Source: Stappia sp. BW2 (GTDB lineage: Bacteria > Pseudomonadota > Alphaproteobacteria > Rhizobiales > Stappiaceae). Taken from it: a stretch of DNA of 64,000 nt. The translations under genes were made by a program, and so were the position numbers. The notes below the pieces were generated by a model. That model did no database searches. It was not told the DNA's origin and saw only the letters and a list, made by a program, of their open reading frames with translations. The DNA is taken from the NCBI RefSeq assembly GCF_008107695.1, contig NZ_VIRG01000056.1, forward strand, positions 232,474 through 296,473, written 5' to 3'. Below, in pieces: positions 17,038 through 27,211 of this stretch (the stretch's first letter is position 1; the number at the start of each line of letters is the position of its first letter).

Positions 17038-17684
17038 TTTTTCCTGTTCCAGCCAACCAGCATGGGCCGGACCAGATTACGCTTCATCGCACGGCTTTCA
17101 ACTGCGACACCTGCGACATGGATCAGGGCGAGTATCAGCATCAGGTTGGCGGCGACTTCGTGAACTTCCTCTGCTGCTTCCCCCAGTGCCGAATCGTGCT
17201 CCTCTTCCCCATCATCGTCCTTGACGAGCACCGACCAGTCACCGGCGGCAACCGCCGCCTTTTCCTCGGCGATCGTGATGGGGCTCTTGGCGCCGGTCAT
17301 GTAAAGGCCCGTTCCGGTCACCACGACAAGGCAGGCCCAGAGCGCGTAGACCATCATCGCTCCGGCGGGATTATGGGAGCGATAGTGACGTGGCTTGCCG
17401 CGAACAAGGTCGATGAGGTGAGATACTGCTGCGCGCGGGTCGGGCGGAAAGGCGGAGAACCTGGCTTCGGCCGGCCCGAGAAAACCCCACACGAAGCGGA
17501 GTATCAGCAATCCGAGAACGCCCCAGCCTATCCAGACATGGATTGTGCCGCCGCCCTTGTTGATGAGGCCATTGGCGATGACTGCGGCGGCGATCAGCCA
17601 ATGGCTGATGCGCACCAGCGGGTCCCACAGATCGGGGGGGCTTTGCGCCCCCTCGGCCGATTGCGGGTTGTTCTGGACACCCAT
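17034..17684 (-). CDS. Cytochrome b561-like di-haem membrane protein
   Basis: A 216-residue cytochrome b of the Ni/Fe-hydrogenase b-subunit or b561 superfamily. Four membrane helices carry likely haem-ligand histidines: His28 in RISHWLIAAA, a His in IHVWIGWGVLGLL, and the pair in EVHEVAANLMLILALIHVAG. An acidic loop DDDGEEEHD precedes the last helix. The ATG at 17684 lies two bases after the stop of the PepSY-like gene. The electron donor and acceptor are unknown. In such trios the cytochrome is usually paired with a small periplasmic PepSY-type protein. Confidence 0.87.
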   Translation of the reverse strand: MGVQNNPQSAEGAQSPPDLWDPLVRISHWLIAAAVIANGLINKGGGTIHVWIGWGVLGLLILRFVWGFLGPAEARFSAFPPDPRAAVSHLIDLVRGKPRHYRSHNPAGAMMVYALWACLVVVTGTGLYMTGAKSPITIAEEKAAVAAGDWSVLVKDDDGEEEHDSALGEAAEEVHEVAANLMLILALIHVAGVAVESRAMKRNLVRPMLVGWNRKK

Positions 17685-17686
17685 GA

Positions 17687-17947
17687 TCAGTCTTCGTTTT
17701 TCACGTTGGTGATCTTGCCGGTCTTGGGATCGATATAGACTTCCCAAAGCTGGTTGTCGGCATCGGTGCATTTCGCTTCGATCTTGCCGTCCTCGGCTTC
17801 AAAATCCTTGACGGTGCAACCCGCCTTGGCCAGCGCTGCAGTTGCTTCTTCCGGATTGGTGCCGACCATGTCGCCGACGGCGGGCATGGCCTGAGCGGCG
17901 ACCGGAGCTAGGCAGAGGCACAGAACAGCGAGAGATTTCTTCAGCAT
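17687..17947 (-). CDS. Small exported PepSY-like protein
   Basis: An 86-residue protein with a clear signal peptide (MLKKSLAVLCLCLAPVAAQA, cleavage near residue 20). The mature part fits a PepSY-type fold: NPEEATAALAKAGC, then WEVYIDPKTGKITNV. It has two cysteines that could form a disulphide in the periplasm. It is the first gene of an operon with cytochrome b and the membrane LuxR protein. Related PepSY proteins accompany b-type cytochromes, sometimes as haem or copper binding partners; the role here is inferred. Confidence 0.82.
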   Translation of the reverse strand: MLKKSLAVLCLCLAPVAAQAMPAVGDMVGTNPEEATAALAKAGCTVKDFEAEDGKIEAKCTDADNQLWEVYIDPKTGKITNVKNED

Positions 17948-18229
17948 GGATTAGTCCTTCTTCAGGTGGTTGTGACCGTTGGCGGTCTTGGTCCTGAATG
18001 GCGGCGAACCCGGCTCCGGTCGATTGACGGATTGCTGATTTCGGGGGCCGTAAGCACCTGCTTATGCGTCGGATTCCTGTCTCCGGAGGGCTTCACGACG
18101 GCGGGGCCAAGTAATTTGGGCTGCCCGGGCTTGAATTCGATGATCTGACTTGCGAAGTCATCCGAACGAAATTTCCCCTGCGACACACCTGCGCTGATAC
18201 CGGCCCCATTGCTTCAAGGAAACCGACCG

Positions 18230-18841
18230 TTGCGTATCTTTTCCCTTCTGGCGCATCCCAGAACCAACAGCTTCTGTCACGCTCTTTCCCAACGGGCGCG
18301 AGCTGCCTTGGAAGCCGAAGGGCATCAGATCGAACATCATGATCTTTACGCCGAAGGGTTTGACCCCTGCCTGACGGCCGAGGAAGCCTACTCGATCGGA
18401 GATACGCTGGAAGACGTGCTCTCCCGTTCGCAGGATCCTGTCGTTTCCCGGCACAGGGCAGGTATTTCAGAGGCTGAAGGGCTGCTGGTCGTCCATCCGA
18501 ACTGGTGGGGCAAACCGCCGGCGATCCTGGCGGGCTGGATGGACCGTGTGCTGGTACCGGGTGTGGCCTATCGGCTGCAGACCGCCGAAGGTCTGCCGGA
18601 AGGGCTACTGTCGATCCGAAAGGCGGTCGTGGTCAACACGTCCGATACCGAGGCCGAGCGTGAACGCCTAGATCTCGGAGACCCGCTGGAGCTGATCTGG
18701 GGGCGCTGCGTGCTGCCGTATTGTGGCGCTCTCGACTACGAGCGCCACGTTTTCAGGCCTGTCGTCGGCAGCTCCTATCCCCAGCGGCAAGACTGGCTGG
18801 AAAAAACCGCCCATATTTTCCGTCACGCCTTTGACGGCTGA
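18230..18841 (+). CDS. NAD(P)H-dependent flavin oxidoreductase (NQO1/KefF/MdaB-like)
   Basis: A 203-residue flavodoxin-fold quinone reductase with RIFSLLAHPRTNSFCHAL (phosphate loop), HHDLYAEGFDPCL, VVHPNWWGKPPAILAGWMDRV (FMN/FAD binding WWG-P motif) and the GLPEG loop. The best start is the TTG at 18230, nine bases after an AAGGA; the frame is open a little further upstream from a TTG at 18209. It is divergent from the PepSY/cytochrome operon over a 280-bp gap. The role is detoxifying two-electron reduction of quinones or similar compounds. Confidence 0.85.
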   Translation: MRIFSLLAHPRTNSFCHALSQRARAALEAEGHQIEHHDLYAEGFDPCLTAEEAYSIGDTLEDVLSRSQDPVVSRHRAGISEAEGLLVVHPNWWGKPPAILAGWMDRVLVPGVAYRLQTAEGLPEGLLSIRKAVVVNTSDTEAERERLDLGDPLELIWGRCVLPYCGALDYERHVFRPVVGSSYPQRQDWLEKTAHIFRHAFDG

Positions 18842-18856
18842 CGAGGGCTCCACACC

Positions 18857-19852
18857 CTAACCTGTTGCCAGTTCCCTGAGGACGTCGGCCGCGAGCTGGA
18901 AGGATTTCACGCGGGCAGCGTGATCGTGGATCATGCCGGTGATCATCAGCTCGTCCGGCTGATAGCGGTCGATGATTGCCGCCAGTTGCTCCCGGATGGT
19001 GTCCGGAGACCCCGTTGCCGAGCAGGACAGGGCATGTTCGACCTGGTTAAGAACGGGTGCCGGGATTTCGACGCTGACATCTTCCACCGGCAAGGGCAAT
19101 TTGCCCGGGCTGCCCATGCGCAAGCGGGCGAAAGCGAGAAGCTGGGACGAACGAAGGTAATCGGCTTCCTTGTCGGTGTCGGCGGCAAACACGCCGGCTG
19201 CCACCATCACATGCGGCCTGGCAAGCTGCGGTGACGGCTGGAAGGTTGAGCGATAGATCTGAAGTGCTTCTTCCAGCATGTCCGGTGCGAAATGAGAGGC
19301 AAAGGCATAGGGCAGCCCAAAGGCAGCCGCGAGCTGCGCACCGTAAAGGCTCGAACCAAGGATCCAGATGGGAACCTGCGTGCCTTCACCCGGTATCGCC
19401 CGAACCCTGCTGGTGTCGGACGCGGGCCTGAAATAGCTCATCAGTTCCTGCACATCCTGGGGAAAGCTGTCCTCTCCCGCCATGTGGCGGCGAAGCGCCC
19501 TGGCCGTCGCCATGTCCGTTCCCGGAGCGCGGCCCAGCCCGAGGTCTATCCGGCCGGGAAACAGCGTTGCCAGCGTGCCGAACTGTTCCGCGATGACCAG
19601 CGGCGCGTGGTTGGGCAGCATGATGCCGCCCGCGCCGACACGCATGGTGGAGGTTGCCGCCGCCACTTGCCCGATGACGAGCGATGTCGCGGCGCTGGCA
19701 ATGCCCGGCATGTTGTGGTGTTCGGCCAGCCAATAGCGGTGGTAGCCTGCCTGCTCCGCGGCCCGCGCCAGATCGACGGTATTCGCCAGAGCTTCGGCGG
19801 CTGTCTGGCCTTCCGGGACAGGGGAAAGATCGAGAAGGGAAAAATGTTGCAT
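18857..19852 (-). CDS. LLM-class flavin-dependent oxidoreductase
   Basis: A 331-residue TIM-barrel luciferase-like monooxygenase of the YhbW/alkanal-monooxygenase-like type. Visible stretches are [42 protein letters not shown] and [14 protein letters not shown], which line the FMN and substrate site. The substrate is not predictable. It converges with the quinone-reductase gene, ending 15 bases from it. Confidence 0.87.
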   Translation of the reverse strand: MQHFSLLDLSPVPEGQTAAEALANTVDLARAAEQAGYHRYWLAEHHNMPGIASAATSLVIGQVAAATSTMRVGAGGIMLPNHAPLVIAEQFGTLATLFPGRIDLGLGRAPGTDMATARALRRHMAGEDSFPQDVQELMSYFRPASDTSRVRAIPGEGTQVPIWILGSSLYGAQLAAAFGLPYAFASHFAPDMLEEALQIYRSTFQPSPQLARPHVMVAAGVFAADTDKEADYLRSSQLLAFARLRMGSPGKLPLPVEDVSVEIPAPVLNQVEHALSCSATGSPDTIREQLAAIIDRYQPDELMITGMIHDHAARVKSFQLAADVLRELATG

Positions 19853-19978
19853 GGATATCTCCGTTGGAGCTCCATGTAGGATCTGAAAACTCTCCCGCCA
19901 AGGTCAAGTTTTGTCGGCTCCCCTCTTCAGGGCAGTCATTCCAGGCGTTTAAACGCTTTGCGGCCGGACAGAGAGGAT

Positions 19979-20947
19979 CTAGCCGGCGAACATAGCCTCG
20001 AACACACGGTCGTAGATCTGATGGACGGCGGCGCTCTCTTCCGAGCCTTGCCGGGCAAGGTTGCCAAGGCCGGGTGCGGCGTTGACCTCCAGAACGATGG
20101 CGTCCGCCTCGGCGCCGGCAGCGTCCGGCAGGATCAGGTCGACGGCGGCATAACGCAGGGCAAGCGCCTGCGCGGCTTTACGGGCAAGGGCTGCAAGATC
20201 CGGAGCCAGGGAGCCGGTCACAATTCTGGCTGTACCACCCGCGGACAGATTGACGACCGGCAGGAGCGTGACTGTCTGCCCTGGCGCGGGGATCGCTTCC
20301 AGCGTCAGATCCCGCTGCGAGAGTTCGATGTGGAGACGGGGATCGGCCGCCTCAAGACGCGCATCGGCGCCGATCAACGTGGCAATGCTGCGAAGGCCAT
20401 CGCCGGTGATCTGTGGCGGGCGCCGTTCAATGGCGCACAGCACTTCGCCGTCCAGCACGACAATTCTCAGTTCCTGTCCGCGAATTTCCGGCTGCACCAG
20501 TAGTTGGTCGTTGTTTTTGGCAAGGGTGAGCAAGGTATCTTGAAGCGCGTGAAGGGTATCAACCCGCACGACGTCTCGCCCTTCCCGGCCACAATTGGGT
20601 TTGACGTAAAGCGGTAACCCGTGCTGCTCGGCGAAATCCAGGAGGTCTTGCGGAGGTTGCCTGTGCTCGCGGAGGTCCCGTGCAAACACCAGGCGGCCTT
20701 CCGGCACTGCCAGGCCAGCCGCTTTCAGAAAGGTGGCGGCATAGGCTTTGTCGGTGGCGATTTCCGTTGCGCCGAGCGTGTTGAGGTCGAACCGGGTGCC
20801 CTTGAAGAACCAGCGTCTGCCCGACGGGCTTTCGACCAGGCCGGCGTGGCCGTGATCATCGCCCGCTGTCAGGCGGTAGCCTTTGCGGGCGCAGTAGGTT
20901 TCAAGCAGATCGAAGACGAGTGCACGCCGGCCGGCCTCTCCAGTCAT
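19979..20947 (-). CDS. RimK/cyanophycin-synthetase-like ATP-grasp protein
   Basis: A 322-residue ATP-grasp ligase-like protein. Motifs include LYVKPNCGREGRDVVRV (ATP-binding loop), LLVQPEIRGQELRIVVLDGEVLCAIER, and the metal-binding end VLEVNAAPGLGN. This pattern is closest to the ATP-grasp part of cyanophycin synthetase and GshF. It has no Mur-ligase part, so it may ligate amino acids or small peptides to an acceptor carboxylate. The ATG at 20947 lies 20 bases after the lolA stop on the same strand. The substrate is unknown. Confidence 0.8.
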   Translation of the reverse strand: MTGEAGRRALVFDLLETYCARKGYRLTAGDDHGHAGLVESPSGRRWFFKGTRFDLNTLGATEIATDKAYAATFLKAAGLAVPEGRLVFARDLREHRQPPQDLLDFAEQHGLPLYVKPNCGREGRDVVRVDTLHALQDTLLTLAKNNDQLLVQPEIRGQELRIVVLDGEVLCAIERRPPQITGDGLRSIATLIGADARLEAADPRLHIELSQRDLTLEAIPAPGQTVTLLPVVNLSAGGTARIVTGSLAPDLAALARKAAQALALRYAAVDLILPDAAGAEADAIVLEVNAAPGLGNLARQGSEESAAVHQIYDRVFEAMFAG

Positions 20948-20966
20948 GTTCCGGCCAGCCGGGCGG

Positions 20967-21614
20967 TCAGTTCTTGTTCTGGCGGGCGTTGGCCAGATAG
21001 TCGATCTTGAACAGGTCCGGATTGGTCGGGCCGTTGGAGACGACATTGTAGACTGCAACGGAGGTGTCGTAACCCTGCTGGTCGGTCACCGTCCATTGCT
21101 TCAGGGCGTAGTCCTTGGCATCGAAGATCAGCGTCAGCGTGCCGGAATTGAACTTGGTCTTGTCGAAGATCGTGACGGTGATCAGGTCTTCTTCCACCAG
21201 AACGTTGGTGACGTTGGTGTCCTTCTGCAGGTCGATGTCGTCGGACAGCAGAAAGCGCAGGGGCGTCTGGCCGAGCGGCCAGATGTCCTGGGTGTTCAGC
21301 TTGCGGTCGCGAACCGACACCGACTTGCCGTCGGCCACGATGTCGAGCACCGAGGGCTTGTTGTAGTAGAAGCGCACCTTGCCCGGACGGGCCATGTAGA
21401 ACTTGCCGTCGGACTGGCTGCCGTCAGGACCGAACTGGATGAAGTCGCCATGCATGGTCTTCACCGAGTTGAAATAGGTGTTCAGGTCCGTAAGGGTCTT
21501 TTGTTCCTGCTCGGTCAGCGCTGCGGCAGGCAGCAGTGCCGACAGGGACAGTGCCGCGGCCAGGCCCACTGCCAGCAGAGGTTTGATCAGGCGGGAAGCG
21601 AAGCGTTTCAGCAT
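20967..21614 (-). CDS. lolA: Outer-membrane lipoprotein carrier LolA
   Basis: Periplasmic chaperone that carries lipoproteins from the LolCDE exporter to the outer membrane. It has 215 residues with a signal peptide (to about residue 32, ending PAAA) and LolA-fold strands such as MHGDFIQFGPDGSQSDGKFYMARPGKVRFYY and LNTQDIWPLGQTPLRFLL. It has the alphaproteobacterial form, without a C-terminal extension. It follows ftsK after about 85 bases on the same strand and precedes the ATP-grasp gene. Confidence 0.9.
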   Translation of the reverse strand: MLKRFASRLIKPLLAVGLAAALSLSALLPAAALTEQEQKTLTDLNTYFNSVKTMHGDFIQFGPDGSQSDGKFYMARPGKVRFYYNKPSVLDIVADGKSVSVRDRKLNTQDIWPLGQTPLRFLLSDDIDLQKDTNVTNVLVEEDLITVTIFDKTKFNSGTLTLIFDAKDYALKQWTVTDQQGYDTSVAVYNVVSNGPTNPDLFKIDYLANARQNKN

Positions 21615-21698
21615 GTTGCAATGTCCTAAATCGGTCTCTCTGTGACACGTTTTCCCTTAGCTAGGGAGTGTGTGTGGCAAAGCTTTGGCAGTCTACCA

Positions 21699-24446
21699 TC
21701 AAAAATCTTCTTCCACGCCGTTCTGCACGAGAATCTCGCGCTTTCCGGCGTGGTTCGCGGCACTGATCAGGCCTTCGTTTTCCATGCGCTCGATCAGCGA
21801 GGCGGCGCGGTTGTAGCCGATGGAAAGCCGCCGCTGGACGTAGGAGGTCGAGGCCTTCTTGTCGCGCAGCACGATGGCAACCGCCTTGTCGTAAAGGTCG
21901 TTCCCTTCGTCACCACCGGCAAGACCGCCACCGTCATAGGGGCTTTCGCCCTCGTCTTCTTCCTCGGTCACGGCTTCCAGATATTGCGGCGTGCCCTGAA
22001 CCTTCAGGTGCTTGACGATATCCTCGACCTCGTCATCGGAAACGAACGGCCCGTGCACACGCTGAATGCGGCCGCCACCGGCCATGTAAAGCATGTCGCC
22101 CATGCCCAGCAGCTGCTCGGCCCCCATTTCGCCCAGGATGGTGCGGCTGTCGATCTTCGACGTCACCTGGAAGGAAATACGGGTCGGGAAGTTGGCCTTG
22201 ATCGTACCGGTGATGACGTCCACCGACGGGCGCTGCGTTGCCATGATCAGGTGGATGCCGGCGGCACGGGCCATCTGTGCCAGACGCTGGATGGCGCCTT
22301 CGATGTCCTTGCCGGCCACCATCATCAGGTCGGCCATTTCGTCGACGACAACGACGATATACGGCATCGCTTCGAGCGGCAGTTCCTCGTCCTCGTAGAT
22401 CGGCTGGCCGGTGTCGCGGTCGAAACCGGTCTGGACGGTGCGGGTGAACGTCTCGTTCTTTTCCAGCGCCTGCTTGATGCGGGTGTTGTAGCCGTCGATG
22501 TTGCGGACGCCCATCTTGGACATCTTCTTGTAGCGGTCCTCCATCTCGCGGACGGTCCACTTCAAGGCGACGACGGCTTTTTTCGGATCGGTCACGACCG
22601 GCGTCAGCAGATGCGGAATACCGTCGTAGATGGACAGTTCCAGCATCTTCGGGTCGATCATGATCATCTTGCACTCTTCCGGCGTCAGCCGGTAGAGCAG
22701 CGACAGGATCATGGTGTTGATCGAGACCGACTTGCCCGAACCGGTAGTCCCGGCGACCAGCAAGTGCGGCATGCGGGCCAGATCCGCAACGACGCTTTCG
22801 CCGTTGATGGTCTTGCCGAGGGCCAGCGCAAGCTTGGCCTTGGACTTTTCGAAGTCCTGGGCGGCCAGCAGCTCGCGCAGGTACACGGTCTCGCGGCGGG
22901 CGTTCGGCAGTTCGATCCCGATGGCGTTCTTGCCCGGGATCACGGCCACGCGGGCGGAAATCGCGCTCATGGAGCGGGCAATGTCGTCGGCAAGGCCGAT
23001 GACGCGCGAGGATTTGATGCCAGGCGCGGGTTCCAGTTCATAAAGGGTGACGACCGGTCCCGGGCGCACCTCGATGATTTCGCCGCGCACGCCAAAGTCC
23101 TCAAGCACACCTTCCAGAATGCGGGCATTCTGTTCCAGCGCATCGGCGGACAGGCCCGGCACCTTGCCGGCGACCTTCGGCTCGGCCAGAAGCCGCAGCG
23201 GCGGCAGTTCGTATTCTTCCGGTGCGCCGAGGAAGGAGGGCTGCGCCTCTGAAATTGCCCGCTTGCTCTGTTTCGGACGCGGAGCCGGGGGGATGACGCG
23301 GCCGTTCGATGCCGGCTGAGCCGGTGCCTGCGGCGCGGAGTCCGGCGCGGCTATGCCGACCGGGACGGCGGAGCGTCCGGTCACGGGCCCCTTGTCGATC
23401 ATCAGATCATCCGGCGCGAAGGTGTCGCCTTCCTCGTCGTAATAGTCTTCCGCATAGGGTTCTTCGGAGTCGTCTCCGTGGCGGCCACGCTGGTAAAAAT
23501 CGTCCAGGCCGTCGTCGTCTTCCGGTATCAGACGACCAGCCAGTGCCCTGCGGAAAGCCTTCAGGCGGCTGCCCTGACGGGTGTCTTCCGGTTCGTGGTC
23601 GACGTCGTCGTCCTCGCCCTCGTCCCAGTATTCTTCCTCTTCCTGGGGCTGGCTGCGTTTCAGGCCGGTCAACCGGCGCAGCTGTGCGGCGGCCAGAAAG
23701 CCGTAATGCTCCACCTGGCCGACAAAGGCGCTGAAAAAGATCCCGATACGCGATTCGCCATCGTCGTCATCGAAGTCGAGTTCCTGTTCGGCTGCCTTGC
23801 CATGACCGACCGGACCCGCGACGGGTTTGATCCTTTCGGAGGGCGCACCGACCTTGCCCAGCCATCCGGCAGCCGCCAGCAGGCAAAGGACGGCAGGAAC
23901 GCCAAGTCCAAGCGCGCCGACAATCGTCGCGGCACCGCTTGTCATGTTGTCCGTGATGAGTGCCGGGAGGTGGTGAACGGTGTCGCCGAAGAAACCACCG
24001 AGACCGGTGGGCAGCGGCCAGCTTTCGGGAACCGGCAGGGAGGCCAGGGCTCCGGCGGCAAGGCTCGTGCCGAGCAACCAGAAAACAAGGCGTTTGCGGC
24101 CAATGCCAAGCACGTGTCCGGTCAGAAGCCGCCAGCCCCAAAGAACCATCGGGACCAGGAACACGGCGGTTGCCAGACCGATGGTCTGCATCAGAATGTC
24201 GGCGAGGATCGCACCGGGCGTTCCGAGCGCATTGCGCACCTGGCCGCCGGTGGCGTGGTTGAGGCTCGGATCGCTGACGGACCAGGTTGCAAGGCTCGCT
24301 GCAAGCATGGCTGTCAGCGCAATGATGCCAAGACCGGCGGCCCCGACGAGGTTGCGCCGCATGAACCGCTTCAGCGGGCTTTCGGTGTCCAGAAGATCAA
24401 CCGAAGATCTGCGGCCGTTGCCGCGAATTGCGCTGGCCCGCCTCAT
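21699..24446 (-). CDS. ftsK: DNA translocase FtsK
   Basis: A septal, hexameric motor of 915 residues that pumps chromosome ends through the septum and helps dimer resolution. Four membrane segments lie in the first 190 residues; an acidic, Pro-rich linker ([14 protein letters not shown] and others) follows. The motor has Walker [16 protein letters not shown] near residue 565 and Walker [16 protein letters not shown]. The last 65 residues form the winged-helix gamma domain that reads KOPS ([31 protein letters not shown]). The start at 24446 overlaps the aminotransferase stop as ATGA and has GGGAGACAAGG upstream; the open frame to 24662 is only a shadow of that gene. Confidence 0.95.
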   Translation of the reverse strand: MRRASAIRGNGRRSSVDLLDTESPLKRFMRRNLVGAAGLGIIALTAMLAASLATWSVSDPSLNHATGGQVRNALGTPGAILADILMQTIGLATAVFLVPMVLWGWRLLTGHVLGIGRKRLVFWLLGTSLAAGALASLPVPESWPLPTGLGGFFGDTVHHLPALITDNMTSGAATIVGALGLGVPAVLCLLAAAGWLGKVGAPSERIKPVAGPVGHGKAAEQELDFDDDDGESRIGIFFSAFVGQVEHYGFLAAAQLRRLTGLKRSQPQEEEEYWDEGEDDDVDHEPEDTRQGSRLKAFRRALAGRLIPEDDDGLDDFYQRGRHGDDSEEPYAEDYYDEEGDTFAPDDLMIDKGPVTGRSAVPVGIAAPDSAPQAPAQPASNGRVIPPAPRPKQSKRAISEAQPSFLGAPEEYELPPLRLLAEPKVAGKVPGLSADALEQNARILEGVLEDFGVRGEIIEVRPGPVVTLYELEPAPGIKSSRVIGLADDIARSMSAISARVAVIPGKNAIGIELPNARRETVYLRELLAAQDFEKSKAKLALALGKTINGESVVADLARMPHLLVAGTTGSGKSVSINTMILSLLYRLTPEECKMIMIDPKMLELSIYDGIPHLLTPVVTDPKKAVVALKWTVREMEDRYKKMSKMGVRNIDGYNTRIKQALEKNETFTRTVQTGFDRDTGQPIYEDEELPLEAMPYIVVVVDEMADLMMVAGKDIEGAIQRLAQMARAAGIHLIMATQRPSVDVITGTIKANFPTRISFQVTSKIDSRTILGEMGAEQLLGMGDMLYMAGGGRIQRVHGPFVSDDEVEDIVKHLKVQGTPQYLEAVTEEEDEGESPYDGGGLAGGDEGNDLYDKAVAIVLRDKKASTSYVQRRLSIGYNRAASLIERMENEGLISAANHAGKREILVQNGVEEDF

Positions 24447-25678
24447 GCCTTGTCTCCCATCCATTTCGCCAGTCGCTCCAGAGCGATCTCGGTCTGTTCC
24501 AGCGGCGCCGTCAGGCTGATGCGAATGTAGTTCCGCCCGGGGTTGCTGCCATCTTCCTGGTCTGTGGCCAGATAGCTGCCCGGCAGAACCTTGAGCCCGA
24601 TTTCCGTCCACAAGGCCTTGGTAACTGAAACGGCGTCGCCCCAGCGGCTGATATCCAGCCACAGGAAGAACCCGGCATCAGGTGTTACCGGCCCGAGGAT
24701 CGGGCCAAGGTGTTTTTCGGCAACTTCGAATTTTTCGTTGTAGAGCCTGCGGTTTTCGGCGACATGGGTTTCGTCCTGATAGGCCCTCACGGCAACGGCC
24801 TGAGCCGGCAGCGGGACTTGCGGTGCGGCAAGGCCCCGGAACTTCACCCATTTTTTCAGGAACTCGGGATCGCCCGCGGCAAAACCGCAGCGCAGGCCTG
24901 CCAGGTTGGAGCGCTTGGACAGGGAGTTGAGGACGATGATGTTGGAAAAGCCTCCGTCCTGCTCCTCGTTCAGATCCCTTGCCGCTTCCAGAATGCCGAC
25001 GGGCGGCGTCTCGCGGTAGATTTCCGAATAGCATTCGTCGGCGAAAATGTAGAAGCGGTGCTTGCGGGCCAGTCCGATCAGGCGCTGCCAATAGGCGGTA
25101 TCGGCGACAAAGCCTTCCGGATTGGTGGGCGAGGCGACATAAAAGGCGACGGTGTTTTCCAGAAGGTCCGCATCCAGATTGTCGAGATCTGGCAAAAAGT
25201 TGTTGCCGGCAACCGCATCCAGCAACACGGCTTCCGCGTCGGCCACATGCGCTGCGGCAGCGTAGGTCTGGTAGAACGGGTTGGGCAGAATCACCACGGG
25301 GTGGTCCAGCCCCTTGTTCAGTTGGTCACGGGCGGCAATGGCGCCGAAGGACAGGCCTTCACGCGATCCGTTCAGCGGCAACACGCCATGCTCGGCGTCG
25401 ATCAAACCCCCAAGGTTGTAGCGGCGGTCCAGCCAGGATGCGACGGTGGTCCTGAATTCCGGCGAGCCGTCAATCGGCGGATAACGGCGGAAACCGGCCA
25501 TATTCTCCGCCAGAACTTCGGCCGTGAAGTCTGGAATCGCATGTTGCGGTTCGCCAATCGTCATGACAATCGGTTCGAGCCCGGGCGTCTCGCCGCTCAA
25601 AAGGTCGGCAAGGCGTTGAAACGGATTGGAGCTCGGCAGGGACGCACCGCGCTGATAGGCTTTTTTGCTGGCAAGCAT
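24443..25678 (-). CDS. Class I/II PLP aminotransferase (DapC-like)
   Basis: A 411-residue fold-type I aminotransferase. The PLP lysine lies in [16 protein letters not shown], the Asp and Tyr that hold PLP in [15 protein letters not shown], and the Asn in [10 protein letters not shown]. The N-terminal pattern [25 protein letters not shown] resembles succinyl-diaminopimelate aminotransferase DapC, which would connect it to lysA and dapF in this window. Specificity of this family is hard to read. It overlaps ftsK by four bases, so the two are coupled. Confidence 0.85.
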   Translation of the reverse strand: MLASKKAYQRGASLPSSNPFQRLADLLSGETPGLEPIVMTIGEPQHAIPDFTAEVLAENMAGFRRYPPIDGSPEFRTTVASWLDRRYNLGGLIDAEHGVLPLNGSREGLSFGAIAARDQLNKGLDHPVVILPNPFYQTYAAAAHVADAEAVLLDAVAGNNFLPDLDNLDADLLENTVAFYVASPTNPEGFVADTAYWQRLIGLARKHRFYIFADECYSEIYRETPPVGILEAARDLNEEQDGGFSNIIVLNSLSKRSNLAGLRCGFAAGDPEFLKKWVKFRGLAAPQVPLPAQAVAVRAYQDETHVAENRRLYNEKFEVAEKHLGPILGPVTPDAGFFLWLDISRWGDAVSVTKALWTEIGLKVLPGSYLATDQEDGSNPGRNYIRISLTAPLEQTEIALERLAKWMGDKA

Positions 25679-25911
25679 GAATGATCCGGCATTCGTTACG
25701 CATAACTTCGCTCAGACCCTATAGCCGGTGTGGTAAATCCCTTATTAACCAAGCAGGGCAGGGGACAACAATTGCAGCGGTTGCCTGACGGCTTTTGCCC
25801 GGAAGTCCTTGATCATCAACGAAGACCCTGTAGAAAATGAAAGTTGCGGAACTTTCGGCAGAAACGAAGTCCGCCGGCTTTTTCAACAGGGCGTACACCT
25901 GAGCAGGGTCC

Positions 25912-26568
25912 ATGATGTCGGAAACAAGAAAAGATCCCGTCACCGTTGTTTGTTTCGGCGATTCCCTCACCTGGGGCTTCAACCCGGTCGACAAGTCCCG
26001 CTATGGCCACGATGTCCGCTGGACCCGGCTTTTGCAGAAGGAACTTGGCGACGGGTTTTATGTGGCGGAAGAAGGCGTCAACGGTCGAACGACGGTCTTT
26101 GAGGATCCGGTCAAGGGCGACAAGAACGGCCTTGCGCATCTGGCGACCGTCCGCAAGACGCATATGCCCATCGACATTCTGATCATCATGCTCGGTACCA
26201 ACGACCTTCAGGCCCGCTTCGGCATGAACGCGGAAACAATCGCGATTGCCATGGGACGCCTTCTGGATTTTGCCCGCAGGCCGACGGACGATGTCGAAGG
26301 ACGGGCGCCGAAAGTGCTGTTGATGGCGCCGCCGCCGCTGGCGCCTCTGGCAGGAACGCCTTACGCGGCACAGTTCAGTGACCTGAGTGTCGCCGAATCT
26401 CATCGCCTGGCAGACTGTTACCGTGAGAAGGCGGCGGAATATGGCGCGGCGTTTTTCGATACGGGCACGGTCATTTCGGCCAGTCCGATCGATGCCGTAC
26501 ATTTCGAGGCAGAACCGCAGGCAGACCTCGCAAAGGCTGTCGCGGCGGAGGTGCGGAAACTCGTCTAG
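25912..26568 (+). CDS. SGNH/GDSL-family hydrolase
   Basis: A 218-residue esterase of the arylesterase type. The nucleophile Ser18 is in FGDSLTWG, the oxyanion Gly and Asn are in NGRTT and LGTND, and the catalytic Asp-His pair is in DAVHFE near the C-terminus. There is no signal peptide, so it is probably cytoplasmic. It starts with two consecutive ATG codons. Substrates of this family include short esters and acetyl groups; the natural one is unknown. Confidence 0.88.
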   Translation: MMSETRKDPVTVVCFGDSLTWGFNPVDKSRYGHDVRWTRLLQKELGDGFYVAEEGVNGRTTVFEDPVKGDKNGLAHLATVRKTHMPIDILIIMLGTNDLQARFGMNAETIAIAMGRLLDFARRPTDDVEGRAPKVLLMAPPPLAPLAGTPYAAQFSDLSVAESHRLADCYREKAAEYGAAFFDTGTVISASPIDAVHFEAEPQADLAKAVAAEVRKLV

Positions 26569-26659
26569 AAACGAAGCCAAGAATTATCTTTGACATGCAA
26601 TCTATGGTCCTGACAGTCCCGAGGTCAGCGAAGAAATCAGGCTGCCTGTCACGGTAAAA

Positions 26660-27151
26660 TCAGTCGGTTTCAGCCAGTTTGATTTCCTCGTATCCGCTAA
26701 ATGGGCCTTGCAAGCTGCCATCGGGGGCCAGGACGGCGCGCAGCTCCATTAGCAAGGACCCCAACATATTCTTACCGGAGCCATCGCCGCCGTCCGCCCA
26801 GAAGTGGTCATGCGGTGTGTGTTCAACGAGATCCTGCCCCTTTGTTTCCAACAGGATTGTGCGCAGGTCGTTGTGCTGCGTGAACTTTGCCAAAAGCGCC
26901 GTTCTCATGACGTCGAGTTTGATGTCTTCCCAGTCGGGCCTGAGGGGGTGCTTTCGGCTCCGGCCGATTTGTGCCGCACGCATGGGTGACGGGTCACGGC
27001 AAATCTTGTCATGCAACGCAAGGTCACTGAATTTTTGCGCCTGGAAATAGTGTTCTGACGTCGGCCAGACCCGCCCGATCTGAATCGGATGCGGTGAAAA
27101 ATTAGAAAAGCAGCCATAGGCATCGTTGATGCTGTAAAACCTGATCGTCAT
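26660..27151 (-). CDS. NADAR-family protein (YbiA-like N-glycosidase)
   Basis: A 163-residue protein recognised by FYSINDAYGCFSNFSPHPI, WPTSEHYFQAQKF and the closing KNMLGSLLMELR, the conserved NADAR blocks. Family members act on ribosylated compounds: YbiA/RibX-type enzymes cleave the N-glycosidic bond of reactive riboflavin intermediates, and others remove ADP-ribose from DNA guanine. The ATG at 27151 has AAGGA seven bases upstream; the frame is open to 27190. It lies alone with no toxin gene beside it, so a housekeeping role is more likely than a toxin-antitoxin one. Confidence 0.85.
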   Translation of the reverse strand: MTIRFYSINDAYGCFSNFSPHPIQIGRVWPTSEHYFQAQKFSDLALHDKICRDPSPMRAAQIGRSRKHPLRPDWEDIKLDVMRTALLAKFTQHNDLRTILLETKGQDLVEHTPHDHFWADGGDGSGKNMLGSLLMELRAVLAPDGSLQGPFSGYEEIKLAETD

Positions 27152-27211
27152 CTGCCAGTCCTTAAGAAAATCAATTGATATCAACTGCAATTTTCAAGTG
27201 GGGGCGGCAAC

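Noticed and set aside
21642..23252. 536-codon frame opposite ftsK, and 350 codons at 23478-24530
   Set aside because: Antisense to the FtsK motor and linker, with no protein-like pattern; artefact of GC-rich codons.
25848..25870. GGAAC before the SGNH hydrolase as an EcfG promoter
   Set aside because: After 16 bases the sequence is GTCC, not CGTT, so the -10 part is missing.
26660..27151. NADAR gene as antitoxin of a DarT-like system
   Set aside because: No ADP-ribosyltransferase toxin gene is adjacent on either side.
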